NCBI RefSeq assembly: GCF_022815725.1 | Contig: NZ_JALGRF010000001.1 | Coordinates: 434,001 to 498,000 of the forward strand | Reading direction: 5' to 3' | From: Streptomyces sp. APSN-46.1 | GTDB taxonomy: Bacteria; Actinomycetota; Actinomycetes; Streptomycetales; Streptomycetaceae | DNA: 64,000 bases | In this document: positions 36,041-45,014 of the stretch, in pieces | Layout: every line of letters starts with the position of its first letter | Numbering within the stretch: position 1 is the stretch's first letter | Position numbers and translations under genes: made by a program | The notes under the pieces: model-generated | Databases searched by the model: none | Told to the model about the DNA's origin: nothing | What the model saw: the letters and a program-made list of their open reading frames with translations, nothing else

Positions 36041-36244
36041 CCCGCAGCAGGTTGCCCGCTGGGCCGAGATCACCGCCGCCTACCTCCGCAGCCAGGCCGT
36101 CGGCGGCGTCGGCGACGACCCGGTGAGCAGGCCGTAGCCGCGCTCGGCCTGGTCGCTGACCGAGTGGCCGCCTTGGAGAACGCGATCGCCCGCGCCTCCG
36201 ACCCGGGCCACCACCTCGCCCACCGGGACGTCATCAAACCGTAA
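35998..36244 (+). pseudogene. C-terminal helical remnant with one frameshift
   Basis: Reads NLLKLAALRGTLSPQQVARW then EITAAYLRSQAVGGVGDDP. After a shift near 36122 it continues GEQAVAALGLVADRVAALEN to HRDVIKP and a stop at 36244. Family not recognised. It abuts the AbiEii-like remnant tail to tail. Confidence 0.4.
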
Positions 36245-36319
36245 GGCCGTCACCGCCCGCTCACCTTGGCGGCGGCCTACAGTCACACCAGGCCACGCCC
36301 CGAACACACAGGAGTCCAC

Positions 36320-36898
36320 ATGCGCGCCCGCCCCCTTGCCCCGGCCGTCCTTGCCGCCGCACTCCTCGCCCTCACCGGCTGCGGTAGCGGCGAGGGCACG
36401 GACGCGGGCTCCGCGTCGTCGACGGCCCCGACGCCTGTCCAGTCGCCCAGCCCTTCGGACGCCGGCACGAGCGGTTCCGCCGGTGCGCAGGTGCCTGCCG
36501 TCCTGGACTTCGCCGCCACCACCGTGGAGGGACAGCCGTTCGACGCGAAGGCCCTCGCGGGCAAGCCCACCGTGCTGTGGTTCTGGGCCCCCTGGTGTCC
36601 CAAGTGCAAGGCTCAGGCCGCCGAGACCGCGAAGGTCGCCGCTGACTTCGCGGGCAAGGTCAACGTCATCGGTGTCGCGGGCCTGGACAAGAACTCGGCC
36701 ATGAAGGAGTTCGTCAGCGGCACCAAGACCGGCGGCTTCCCGCAGCTGGCTGACGAGAAGGGGGAGGTCTGGAAGCGGTTCAAGGTCACGGAACAGAGCC
36801 GCTACGTCATCCTCGACAAGGACGGCAAGACCGTCTACGAGGGCGTCCTGCCCGCCGGCAAGGGGCTGGCGGAGAAGGTCTCCGGACTGACCGGCTGA
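36320..36898 (+). CDS. TlpA-like thioredoxin-fold lipoprotein
   Basis: A 192-residue extracytoplasmic thiol-disulfide oxidoreductase. Lipobox LTGC (Cys 21), a Ser/Pro/Thr linker to residue 58, then a redoxin domain with VLWFWAPWCPKCKAQAAE; the redox pair is Cys 93/Cys 96 (CPKC). A cis-Pro region near GFPQLAD follows. AGGAG precedes ATG 36320. The next gene (8 bp away) encodes a CcdA-type electron channel, its expected partner for reduction across the membrane. Confidence 0.9.
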   Translation: MRARPLAPAVLAAALLALTGCGSGEGTDAGSASSTAPTPVQSPSPSDAGTSGSAGAQVPAVLDFAATTVEGQPFDAKALAGKPTVLWFWAPWCPKCKAQAAETAKVAADFAGKVNVIGVAGLDKNSAMKEFVSGTKTGGFPQLADEKGEVWKRFKVTEQSRYVILDKDGKTVYEGVLPAGKGLAEKVSGLTG

Positions 36899-36905
36899 GC
36901 TGACC

Positions 36906-37763
36906 ATGTCCGATCTGCCTCTTGCCCTCGCCCTCACCGCGGGTGTCCTCGCGGCCGTCAACCCGTGCGGCTTCGCCCTGCTCCCCGCCTACCTCTCCCT
37001 GCTCGTCCTCGGCGACGACTCGCCCACCCGCACGGTCGCCATCGGCCGCGCGCTGACCGCCACCGCCTCCATCACCGCCGGATTCGCCGCCCTCTTCGGC
37101 ATATTCGGCCTGGCGATCCAGCCCGTGGCCGGCCAGGTCCAGGAACACCTGCCCTGGTTCACCATCGCCTTCGGCCTCCTCATGGCCGCCGTCGGCGTCT
37201 GGCTGCTCGCCGGACGGCAACTGCCCGCCCTGGCGCCGAAACTCCGGCGAGCCCCTGCCCTCACCAGGTCGGTGCCCTCCATGGCGCTGTTCGGGATGGC
37301 CTACGCCACGGCCTCCCTGGGCTGCACGATCGCTCCCTTCCTCGCCATCGTCGTCTCCGCCTTCCGCAGTGGCTCGCCCGCCGAGGGTGTCCTCCTCTTC
37401 GCCGCGTACGCCCTCGGCATGGGTCTGATCGTCGGCGTCGCCTCCCTGACCGTCGCCCTCACCCGCAGCACCGCCGTGACCCGACTTCGTCGGGCCGGCG
37501 CGATCGCGCCCCGGATCGGCGGCGGACTCCTGCTCCTCGTTGGCGCCTACGTGGCGTACTACGGCTGGTACGAGATCCGCGTCCAACGCGACCCCGCCAC
37601 CCAGGATCCGGTCATCGAAGCGGCCGGGACCGTTCAGCGGACGATCGCCGACCTGCTCGACTCGATCGCGCCTGTGACCCTGGCCGCGCTCTTCGTGGCC
37701 CTGCTGGTGGGTGCCCTTGCCGTGCGTCGCCGCTCTCGACGGAGTTCCCCGTTCCGTCGTTAG
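36906..37763 (+). CDS. CcdA/DsbD-type membrane thiol-electron transporter
   Basis: A 285-residue integral membrane protein with six or seven spans. The conserved half-repeats NPCGFALLPAYLS (Cys 21) and SLGCTIAPFLAIV (about Cys 140) carry the pair of cysteines that shuttle electrons from cytoplasmic thioredoxin to outside partners. Directly downstream of the TlpA-like lipoprotein in one operon. A role in cytochrome c maturation or repair of oxidised exported proteins is expected from the family. Confidence 0.88.
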   Translation: MSDLPLALALTAGVLAAVNPCGFALLPAYLSLLVLGDDSPTRTVAIGRALTATASITAGFAALFGIFGLAIQPVAGQVQEHLPWFTIAFGLLMAAVGVWLLAGRQLPALAPKLRRAPALTRSVPSMALFGMAYATASLGCTIAPFLAIVVSAFRSGSPAEGVLLFAAYALGMGLIVGVASLTVALTRSTAVTRLRRAGAIAPRIGGGLLLLVGAYVAYYGWYEIRVQRDPATQDPVIEAAGTVQRTIADLLDSIAPVTLAALFVALLVGALAVRRRSRRSSPFRR

Positions 37764-37870
37764 GATCATCACCCGCTCGCGGTGGGAAACAGTCTGGACA
37801 CGCTCGGTTGATCATTGCGAGCATCCGCACGTCTGTACCAAAGCTCTTCTGATCACCAGGAGTTGACAGC

Positions 37871-40732
37871 GTGCACAGATCCATCAGGCCACTCGACCGG
37901 TCGCGAGGACCGGCCCGTCGCCTGGGCGCCGGCGCGAGCCTGGCCGTCCCACTCTCTTTCCTTCTGCTGGCCGAAGCCGGCCTCATCGCCGCCGCGGCCG
38001 CTCCTGCGGCGGCAGCCGCGGACGTGCCGCGTGACGTCGTACGGACCGTCCAGCAGCGGGAGGAGTCCGCTGCCCGCCTCACCGCGCAGGCCCAGGGCCG
38101 GCGGATCGAGGTCGTCGGGGCCCGCACGGAGACCACCACGCTCTGGGCGAATCCCGACGGCACCATGGCCGTCGAGTCCTTCGCCGGGCCGGTGCGGTTC
38201 CGCCAAGGCGACCGGTGGGTTCCGGTCGACGTGAACCTCGTGAAGGACGCGGACGGTTCGGTGCGCTCCAAGGCCCACCCGCGCGGGCTCAAGCTCGCCG
38301 GCCGTACCGGCGCCGGCGGCGGTAACCTGGTCGCGCTCGGCAGCGGTGAGCAGGCCGTTTCCCTCGGGTGGAAGGGCGCACTGCCCGAGCCGGTGCTCGA
38401 CGGTGCCAAGGCGACGTACGTCAACGTCATGCCCGCCACCGACCTGGTCGTCGAGGCCACCCGGACCGGTTTCGAGCAGTACCTCGTGGTCAAGGACCGC
38501 TCTGCGGCCGCGAGCGCCGCGTCCTTCACCCTTCCGGTGCGGACCAAGGGCATCAAGGCCGTCGAAGGCGGCGACGAGTCCGTCACCCTCACCGATGCCA
38601 GGACCGGCAAGCCGGTCGGCAAGCTGCCGACCCCCTTCATGTGGGACGCCTCGCGCGACCAGGCCGGCCGAGAGGGAGCCCGCAAGGCCAAGGTCGGCCT
38701 GGACGTCGCGCAGCGAGACGAGGGCTTCGACCTCAAGGTCACTGCGGATCAGGGCTTCCTGGCGGCCGCGGACACCGCGTACCCGGTCACCATCGACCCG
38801 GCCGTGTACTTCGGGACGAACTTCGACACCTTCGTCCGGAACGGGGACGTGGACGACTTCTCCGGGAACATCGGCCTGAACGTCGGGCACGAGTGGCAGC
38901 GCGGCGAGGCCCGTTCCTTCGTCAACTTCCCGCGCAACGGGTCCGTCACCGGGCAGGACATCCTCAACGCCGAGCTCAACCTCTACTCGGTGTGGTCGGA
39001 CTCCTGTGAAGCACGCTCCTGGGAGATCTGGGACACCGGCACCGCCGACGCCGCCACCCGCTGGAACACCCAGCCCGCGTGGCGCTCGAAGGTGACCTCG
39101 TCCACCCAGACGTACGGGCACGGCGACTGCGGCCCGCGCTGGCTGTCGGAGGACATCACTCCGCTCGTCAAGCAGTGGTCCCAGACCACCCGCACGGTGG
39201 ACACCATCGGCCTGCGGGCCGCGGACGAGGCCGACTACAAGGCGTTCAAGATCTTCGCCTCCGCCGACGCGCCCGCCAACGCCCCGTCGATCCTGGTCAC
39301 GTACGAGGCGCCGGCCGACCCGGTCAAGGACCACGTCGTCTACTGGAACGACGTGCTCCTGGCCACGTACAGGACAGTCGGCGGAGCTCCCGGCCCGCTG
39401 GCCCGGGCCGGCGCGATGATGCACGGCGCGGTCTACGACGCCGCCAACTCGGCCCGCTGCGCCGAGGGCGCCGCCAAGTGCCTGGGTGCCCCGTACCTGG
39501 TCAAGGCCACCGCGACCAACGGCGCGATGCCGGACGTGAACAGCGCCATTGACCACGCGGCGTTCGAGGTCCTGAAGTCGGTCTACCCGCAGCTGAACTT
39601 CGACGACGAGATCGCGGCAGCCCGTTCGACGATCCCGGCCGCGGTCACCGCCGAACAGCGGGCCGCGGGCACCGAGGTGGGTCAGAAGACGGCCGCGGCA
39701 ATGATCACGGCCCGCGAGAACGACGGCTCGGCCCCGGCGGCTCCGTACCTGGGCAGCACGGCTCCCGGCTACTGGCGTCCGACCGGCACCGGCACCGGCG
39801 CCACCCCCGAGTGGGGCAAGGTCAAGCCCTTCGGCATGGCCTCGGGTACGCAGTTCCGCCCGGCCGGTCCGGCCGGCCACACGGCCATGAACAGCCTGCT
39901 GGCGAGCCAGCCGTACACCGACCAGTTCAACGACGTGAAGAGCCTGGGCCGGGCCGACTCCACCACCCGGACCGCCGACCAGACTCAAGCCGCGCTGTTC
40001 TGGGCCAATGACCTCGACCGCACCTACAAGCCGCCGGGCCAGCTGTTCCAGCACACCCAGATCCTCTCCCGCCAGCAGGGCACGACGGTCGCCGGCAACG
40101 CCAAGCTGTTCGCGCTCACCGCGTTCGCGATGGCCGACGCCGCGGTCACGGCCTGGGACGCCAAGTACCAGACCGACATCGACCTGTGGCGCCCGGAGAG
40201 CGCGATCCGCGAGGACGGGGACGGCAACGCGAACACCGTCGGCGACCCGAACTGGCAGCCGCTGTCCCAGGACGCGAACGGACAGCACTTCAGCCCTGCC
40301 TTCCCCGCGTACATCTCCGGTCACGCCACCTTCGGCGGTGCGTGGGCCAGGGTCATGCGGGACTGGTTCGGCACCGACCAGATGACGTGGACCGGCACCA
40401 CCGAGGACCCCAACGCCCTGGGTGTGACCCGGACGTTCAGCTCCTTCTCCGCGGCGGCCAACGAGAACGCGGTCGGCCGGGTCTGGCTCGGCGTGCACTT
40501 CCGGTGGGACGGCACCGACGGCGTCGCCGCCGGCGGCCAGGCGGCCGGATACGTGACGGCCAACAAGCTCACCCCCAACACCGCCGCCGACTGGGTCAAG
40601 TACGAGGACCTCAGCAACCTCGGCGGCTGTGAGGCGCAGGGCAAGCGTCTGGTCGCCGAGCACCGCTGGACCACGTACAAGTGCACCCAGATCGCCCCGC
40701 CCGAGCCCGGCCACACGGTCTACGTCAAGTAG
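37871..40732 (+). CDS. Secreted DNRLRE-domain / vanadium-dependent haloperoxidase fusion
   Basis: A 953-residue exported protein (GTG start, Arg-rich signal peptide ending near AAAA-DVP, about 55). Residues 60-310 are the N-terminal part typical of Streptomyces DNRLRE proteins (WANPDGTMAVESFAGPVRFR, YPVTIDPAVYFG). Residues 315-480 form the DNRLRE beta-sandwich (NVGHEWQRGEARSFVNFP, ARSWEIWDTGT). The last 450 residues are a PAP2/vanadium haloperoxidase helical bundle with LWRPESAIR, PAYISGHATFGGAWAR (about 811-826) and VWLGVHFRWDG (about 870), the vanadate- or phosphate-binding Arg, Ser-Gly-His and Arg-x5-His sites. It may halogenate or act as an acid phosphatase outside the cell. Confidence 0.85.
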   Translation: MHRSIRPLDRSRGPARRLGAGASLAVPLSFLLLAEAGLIAAAAAPAAAAADVPRDVVRTVQQREESAARLTAQAQGRRIEVVGARTETTTLWANPDGTMAVESFAGPVRFRQGDRWVPVDVNLVKDADGSVRSKAHPRGLKLAGRTGAGGGNLVALGSGEQAVSLGWKGALPEPVLDGAKATYVNVMPATDLVVEATRTGFEQYLVVKDRSAAASAASFTLPVRTKGIKAVEGGDESVTLTDARTGKPVGKLPTPFMWDASRDQAGREGARKAKVGLDVAQRDEGFDLKVTADQGFLAAADTAYPVTIDPAVYFGTNFDTFVRNGDVDDFSGNIGLNVGHEWQRGEARSFVNFPRNGSVTGQDILNAELNLYSVWSDSCEARSWEIWDTGTADAATRWNTQPAWRSKVTSSTQTYGHGDCGPRWLSEDITPLVKQWSQTTRTVDTIGLRAADEADYKAFKIFASADAPANAPSILVTYEAPADPVKDHVVYWNDVLLATYRTVGGAPGPLARAGAMMHGAVYDAANSARCAEGAAKCLGAPYLVKATATNGAMPDVNSAIDHAAFEVLKSVYPQLNFDDEIAAARSTIPAAVTAEQRAAGTEVGQKTAAAMITARENDGSAPAAPYLGSTAPGYWRPTGTGTGATPEWGKVKPFGMASGTQFRPAGPAGHTAMNSLLASQPYTDQFNDVKSLGRADSTTRTADQTQAALFWANDLDRTYKPPGQLFQHTQILSRQQGTTVAGNAKLFALTAFAMADAAVTAWDAKYQTDIDLWRPESAIREDGDGNANTVGDPNWQPLSQDANGQHFSPAFPAYISGHATFGGAWARVMRDWFGTDQMTWTGTTEDPNALGVTRTFSSFSAAANENAVGRVWLGVHFRWDGTDGVAAGGQAAGYVTANKLTPNTAADWVKYEDLSNLGGCEAQGKRLVAEHRWTTYKCTQIAPPEPGHTVYVK

Positions 40733-40760
40733 CCGACCGATGAGGAAGAGAGACACAGCC

Positions 40761-41309
40761 ATGCGTGTGTGGAACAAGGTCCGGGTGCGGCCCGGCCGCG
40801 TCACCCTCGCGGTCGTCGCGGCCGTGGCCATCGGCGCGGCCGCCGCGCCCCTGTCCGCAGCCCTCTCCGGCTCGGCCGGGAACACCACGGCGTCGACGGC
40901 GGCCGACGGCGGCCCGGACGACCTGCTGCTGCGCACGCCCGAGGTGCCGCGGATCTCGGACGGCCCGTACGCCGGCTTCCAATTCTGCGGCGGCACCGCG
41001 GGCAAGCCGGTCGTGACCAGCGGGTCGCCGACCCTCGCCACGACCCTGGAGTCGATCGCACCCCCCGGAAGCGTGGAGACACCCGGCTCGGCCGGTCCGC
41101 GCCGGAAGGTCGTCTTCGAGGTCGACGCCGCTGACGGACAGCAGGTCGTGCGCAAGCAGCTGACCAGCGACACCAGCCACGACGCCGCTTACCAGCTCCC
41201 CGAGGGCAAGCTCGGCGACGGCGAGTACCGCTGGCGGATGCGCGTGAAGGACGGCTCCACGGTCTCCGAGTGGACCGCCTGGTGCGACTTCATCGTCAAG
41301 CGCGCCTGA
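40761..41309 (+). CDS. Secreted small beta-domain protein, partner of haloperoxidase fusion
   Basis: A 182-residue protein with one N-terminal hydrophobic signal segment (VTLAVVAAVAIGAAAAPLSA). The mature part has RISDGPYAGFQFCGG, VVFEVDAADGQQVVRKQLTS and YRWRMRVKDGSTVSEWTAWC, resembling a fibronectin-type beta-sandwich with two cysteines. It starts 28 bp after the fusion gene stop, so it is likely co-expressed and may bind the same surface. Function unknown. Confidence 0.7.
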   Translation: MRVWNKVRVRPGRVTLAVVAAVAIGAAAAPLSAALSGSAGNTTASTAADGGPDDLLLRTPEVPRISDGPYAGFQFCGGTAGKPVVTSGSPTLATTLESIAPPGSVETPGSAGPRRKVVFEVDAADGQQVVRKQLTSDTSHDAAYQLPEGKLGDGEYRWRMRVKDGSTVSEWTAWCDFIVKRA

Positions 41310-41325
41310 CCAGCCCCCTAGCGAC

Positions 41326-41354
41326 CGGCCCGCCGGCATCCAGCCGGCGGGCCG
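41326..41354. terminator. Perfect 12-bp hairpin between convergent genes
   Basis: CGGCCCGCCGGC pairs with GCCGGCGGGCCG around the loop ATCCA. It lies between two convergent stops (41309 and 41370), so it can serve both directions. Confidence 0.75.
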
Positions 41355-41369
41355 CCGTGCTGTTGGGGC

Positions 41370-41924
41370 TCAGGCGGCGGAGCGCGAGTACGGGGTCACG
41401 AGCGGCCATTCGACGTCGACGTCGAGGGCCTCGTTGACGTAGTTGGTGAAGATGTTCCGGACGGTGTTGGCGATGACCTCGACGATCTCCTCGTTCGTCA
41501 GCCCGGCCTCATGGGCCGCCGCGAAGGCGTCGTCACCGATCCGGCCCCGGTTCTCGGTGATCGCCACCGCGAGGCGCAGTACGGCGGCCGCCTTCGGGTC
41601 GGAGCTGGTGCCTCGCCTGGCGGCCTCGATCTCGTCCTCGGAGAGCTTGGCGACGTTCAGGGACACCATCGTGTGGGCGGACAGGCAGTAGCTGCAGCCG
41701 TTGAGCTCGGCCACCACCAGCGCGATGCGCTCCTGTATGCCGGCGGAGAGCACGCCCTCCTTGAGCGCGTCGAACAGACCGAGGAAGCCCTTGAGGGCGG
41801 CCGGGCTGTGGGCCATCGCCTTGGCCATGTTCGGTACGACACCCAACACGCGCTGGGTGGCGGCCAGTTGCTCGGCGCTGGCGCCGGTCGCGTTAGCCGG
41901 GTCGATGAGGTTCACGCGGGACAT
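41370..41924 (-). CDS. Carboxymuconolactone decarboxylase / AhpD-like peroxidase-family protein
   Basis: A 184-residue protein. The AhpD-type motif ELNGCSYCLSAHTMVSLN has the Cys-x-x-Cys-x3-His needed for disulfide-linked peroxide reduction. Helical throughout, of usual family length, and ends in VEWPLVTPYSRSAA. It is divergent from a TetR-type gene, with two operator-like dyads between them, so it is probably the target of that repressor. Confidence 0.88.
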   Translation of the reverse strand: MSRVNLIDPANATGASAEQLAATQRVLGVVPNMAKAMAHSPAALKGFLGLFDALKEGVLSAGIQERIALVVAELNGCSYCLSAHTMVSLNVAKLSEDEIEAARRGTSSDPKAAAVLRLAVAITENRGRIGDDAFAAAHEAGLTNEEIVEVIANTVRNIFTNYVNEALDVDVEWPLVTPYSRSAA

Positions 41925-41944
41925 CGAAGCTCCTTGGAGTCAGA

Positions 41945-41966
41945 TCGAACAGACCTGTTCGTTCGA
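41945..41966. promoter_or_regulatory. Operator-like dyad 1 between ahpD-like and tetR-like genes
   Basis: GAACAG AC CTGTTC is a perfect 6-bp dyad within 41945-41966, about 20 bp from the AhpD-like start. It shares the AACAG/CTGTT core with dyad 2. Confidence 0.55.
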
Positions 41967-41998
41967 TATGATCAAGCTAGGGATGCTCGTCCGCGTTG

Positions 41999-42020
41999 TC
42001 AAACAGATCTGTCTGTTTGA
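41999..42020. promoter_or_regulatory. Operator-like dyad 2 between ahpD-like and tetR-like genes
   Basis: TCAAACAGA, four bases, TCTGTTTGA: a perfect 9-bp inverted repeat 10 bp upstream of the TetR-type ATG. The length (22 bp) is typical for a TetR-family operator, suggesting autorepression. Confidence 0.65.
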
Positions 42021-42030
42021 TACTTGGGGC

Positions 42031-42654
42031 ATGGGAATGAAGGCAGGGACTCTGCCGGTACGGGAACGGCTGCTGGCCACCGCGGACACGTTGTTCTACG
42101 CCGAGGGCATCCACTCGGTCGGCATCGACCGCGTGATCGCCGAGAGTCGGGTCGCGAAGTCCTCGATGTACGTGCACTTCCGCACCAAGGAGGACTTGGT
42201 GGAGGCGTACCTCCGAGGTCGCAGCGACCGCTGGCGGACGCACGTGGCACAGGAGGTGGAGGCGCGGACCCAGGACCCGCTCGCCCGGGTGCTGACGGTC
42301 TTCGATGTTTTCCACGAGGCGTTCCAGGACCCCGGCTTCCGGGGCTGCCCATTCACCAACGCGGCCGCCGAGTACCCGCACCACGAAGGTATCCGGGCCG
42401 CCATCGCCGACGACCGTGCCTGGCTGCCCGCCCTGTTCACCCGCCTGCTGGAGCCGCTCGGCGTCGGCGAGGACAGCGCCTTGGCCGGTGCCCTCGTCCA
42501 GCTCTGCGACGGAGCTATCGCCGGCGCCCACCTGGACCGCTCCGCCACCAGCGCCATGACCGCCCGGGCGACGGCAGAGCTCCTCCTGGCCGCACGTGTG
42601 CGAAATGGAGGAGATCCAGAGGCGGCGGCCTCGGCCGGTGCGGGCTCCGGGTGA
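42031..42654 (+). CDS. TetR family repressor
   Basis: A 207-residue protein. The N-terminal helix-turn-helix is IHSVGIDRVIAESRVAKSSM YVHFRTKEDLVEAYL in order, a clear TetR form. The C-terminal ligand domain contains GFRGCPFTNAAAEYPH, a pattern common in TetR proteins that control quinone or peroxide-related enzymes, with a Cys that could sense oxidants. ATG 42031 or 42037 is possible. It is divergent from the AhpD-like gene across two dyads, so it likely represses both. Confidence 0.88.
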   Translation: MGMKAGTLPVRERLLATADTLFYAEGIHSVGIDRVIAESRVAKSSMYVHFRTKEDLVEAYLRGRSDRWRTHVAQEVEARTQDPLARVLTVFDVFHEAFQDPGFRGCPFTNAAAEYPHHEGIRAAIADDRAWLPALFTRLLEPLGVGEDSALAGALVQLCDGAIAGAHLDRSATSAMTARATAELLLAARVRNGGDPEAAASAGAGSG

Positions 42655-43481
42655 CCGCTCTCCCATCGGTCGACCGGCCCTTGCGCCTGCGTTCGCTCGG
42701 ACGCCGGATCCGGCTGATGATCGGGCCACCGATCGGACGACGGCGCTCGCTCACAGCTTGTCTCCCTGACCGCCGCCGTGGCCGCCATCGTTGCTCCGGC
42801 CCGTAACAGCGTCTACCAGTGCCTGTACGAAGAGGGGGCAATCGCTGCGGATGCCGTCGGCATCACCCCCGACATCTATCAGCGCACTCCGATGAATTTC
42901 GGGTGCATCGGGCGAGATGGGGTGCGCCGTCTCGGCGAGAGTCGTGGGGCGGGCGTAGGACGCTCAGGCGGCTCGGCATGGGCCCTGTTTGCCCGGACGA
43001 GAGGTGGCGAACAGCGTCAGCGCGCTGCACATATTGCCTACTCTGCACGTAACGCACACTGGCAGTTGGTCCTTTTGTGCCACGCGGGCCGCTGACCTAC
43101 GCATTCCTCTGGTGGCCGCCGTCTGCAGGGACAGGCGGGGCGCGGGCACCGGTGCGGGTCGCCCTGAGCCTGACGGCGTGCAAGCCTCTTCCTCCGGCCG
43201 AACATGGAATCGCCGTTGACTCTGGTCAAGCCGGGCATGGTCCTGGCCGTCACCGTCAACGGCCTGTATGCCCACTGGCTCGGCCAGCGCCTCGACCGGC
43301 ACCGGGACGCCTCGTACCCAGCCTCTGCTCATCCAGTCGGGCCTGGTGGCCACCGTCAGCCAGACCAGCTGGTGGGGCGCTTGCCTCATCGGCCTCCTCA
43401 AAACAGCCAGTCCTGAGCGCCTCCTCCTCGCGGTCGCTGAGATCGGGAGGTCGACCCGGACCCGACCGTTGCCCGACTCGC
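42655..43481. other. 827-bp stretch without a convincing gene
   Basis: Frames here are short and lack domain features. A plus-strand frame at 43204 (MESPLTLVKPGMVLAVTVNG then LYAHWLGQRLDRHRDA) looks slightly protein-like but is not recognised and breaks up after 70 codons. No hairpin or repeat stands out. Confidence 0.4.
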
Positions 43482-44861
43482 TCAGCCGGGGCGGATGTTC
43501 TTGTTGTGGTGGAAGGCGTTGTCGGGGTCGTACTTGGCCTTGACCTCGGCCAGTCGCCGGTAGATGTGATCGCCGTAGGCCTCTCGAACGCGGCCGGTGT
43601 CGTCGTCGGAATCAAGGAAGTTGACGTAGACGCTCCCGGCGCGGTGCGGCTGGAGGGCTTGGAGGAACCGCCGCGCCCACGCGGTCTCGGCCGCGGCGTG
43701 CTCGTCGGACTCTTCAGGGAGCCACACGGCGTCGATGACGATGTTGTGGGCCACGTCGCGACCGGCGTAGGCGGTGGCGTCGTGGGGGACCCGGGCGACG
43801 GCGCCACCCATGTGGAACATCGCCGCATACGACCGGCGCGAAACGGCACGGTAGGCGTGATCGGCGATGACCGCGATGGCCTCGTCGGACAGGCCGGTGA
43901 GGTCGGTGGACTTCCAGTAGTAGTGCCATCCGTGGAGGACGGTGTCGTCGAGGCCGCCCTGGAAGGCGGAGTACGCCTTGGGTGCGAGCAGGTCCACGAG
44001 CGGTGTCCCGAAGCGGCGCAGGGCCCGTACCGCACGCTCGCCGTCTTCGACGGGGCCGGCGTAGCAGCAGGCGACGGCGATGGCCGGCCGCCAGTGGAGC
44101 TCCTCGGGGATGACCGGCAGCGGCGGGATGGTGCCGAGCCTGACGACGGTGCCGAGCTCGTCGGGCGCTTCGGCGGCGAAGTCCCGGTAGAAGCGCAGCA
44201 CGTCGGTGGTGTCGTCGGCCGCCCAGAAGACGGGTCCAGCCATTACGGTCGGGCCGAGGGGGTGCAGGGCGAACCGGAACGTGGTGACGACGCCGAAATT
44301 GCCGCCGCCGCCTCGCAGCGCCCAGAACAGATCCGGGTGTTCATCGGCGGACGCCTGGAGGATGCTGCCCTCGGGGGTGACCACCTCGGCGGCCAGCAGG
44401 TTGTCGACTGCGAGCCCGTGTTTGCGCATGAGGAAGCCGATGCCGCCGCCGAGGGTGAGCCCGGCGACGCCGGTGTGGCCCACGATGCCGCCGGTTGTGG
44501 CCAGAGCGTGGGCCTGAGTCTCGTGGTCGACGTCGCCCCACAGGGCGCCACCCTGCACCCGGGCCGTGCGGCGGGCGGGGTCGACCCATACGGCCCGCAT
44601 GGCCGAGAGGTCGATGACGATCCCGTCGTCGCACACCGCCGTGCCGGCCACGTTGTGGCCCCCGCCCCGGACGGCGATCTCCAGGCCGTGGTGGCGGGCG
44701 CAGCGCACGGCGGCGACCACGTCGGCGGTCCCGCCGCATCGGGCGATCAGCCGGGGGCGCCGGTCGACGGCGCCGTTCCACAGTGCTCGTGCGGTGTCGT
44801 AGCCGGCGTGGTCAGCGGTGATCAGCCGGCCCCGGAACCCGTTGATCCCGTTGGTCTCCAT
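43482..44861 (-). CDS. BBE-type FAD-linked oxidoreductase
   Basis: A 459-residue flavoenzyme of the berberine-bridge family. ATG 44861 follows GAGGAGGTGG. The FAD domain has the P-loop-like AVRGGGHNVAG, whose His commonly bonds FAD, and GGIVGHTGVAGLTLGGGIGF. The substrate domain follows, and the C-terminal BBE segment reads YGDHIYRRLAEVKAKYDPDN AFHHNKNI in order. It would oxidise an alcohol or aromatic substrate. Cytoplasmic (no signal). It is divergent from an HxlR regulator with a dyad between, so it is probably under its control. Confidence 0.9.
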   Translation of the reverse strand: METNGINGFRGRLITADHAGYDTARALWNGAVDRRPRLIARCGGTADVVAAVRCARHHGLEIAVRGGGHNVAGTAVCDDGIVIDLSAMRAVWVDPARRTARVQGGALWGDVDHETQAHALATTGGIVGHTGVAGLTLGGGIGFLMRKHGLAVDNLLAAEVVTPEGSILQASADEHPDLFWALRGGGGNFGVVTTFRFALHPLGPTVMAGPVFWAADDTTDVLRFYRDFAAEAPDELGTVVRLGTIPPLPVIPEELHWRPAIAVACCYAGPVEDGERAVRALRRFGTPLVDLLAPKAYSAFQGGLDDTVLHGWHYYWKSTDLTGLSDEAIAVIADHAYRAVSRRSYAAMFHMGGAVARVPHDATAYAGRDVAHNIVIDAVWLPEESDEHAAAETAWARRFLQALQPHRAGSVYVNFLDSDDDTGRVREAYGDHIYRRLAEVKAKYDPDNAFHHNKNIRPG

Positions 44862-44961
44862 CGCGGCCACCTCCTCGTTCCGAGGGTCGACTCGCTCGGT
44901 GGTCGGCCTCGTGGTCCTTGCCTCTCGACGGTCCCATCGCACCACCGTGGACCGCGGCTGT

Positions 44962-44982
44962 GAAGTCAAGATTCTGGACTTC
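44962..44982. promoter_or_regulatory. Dyad in the oxidoreductase/HxlR intergenic region
   Basis: GAAGTC, nine bases, GACTTC: a perfect 6-bp inverted repeat lying 32 bp before the HxlR gene and 100 bp from the oxidoreductase start. A candidate HxlR operator. Confidence 0.4.
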
Positions 44983-45014
44983 GCCGCGGGAGGCCAGGGC
45001 GCGATACTGGTGTC

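Noticed and set aside
37853..41173. Minus-strand open frame of 1106 codons opposite the haloperoxidase fusion
   Set aside because: Pure shadow of GC-rich codon bias: no domain pattern, while the plus-strand gene has a signal peptide, DNRLRE and haloperoxidase motifs.
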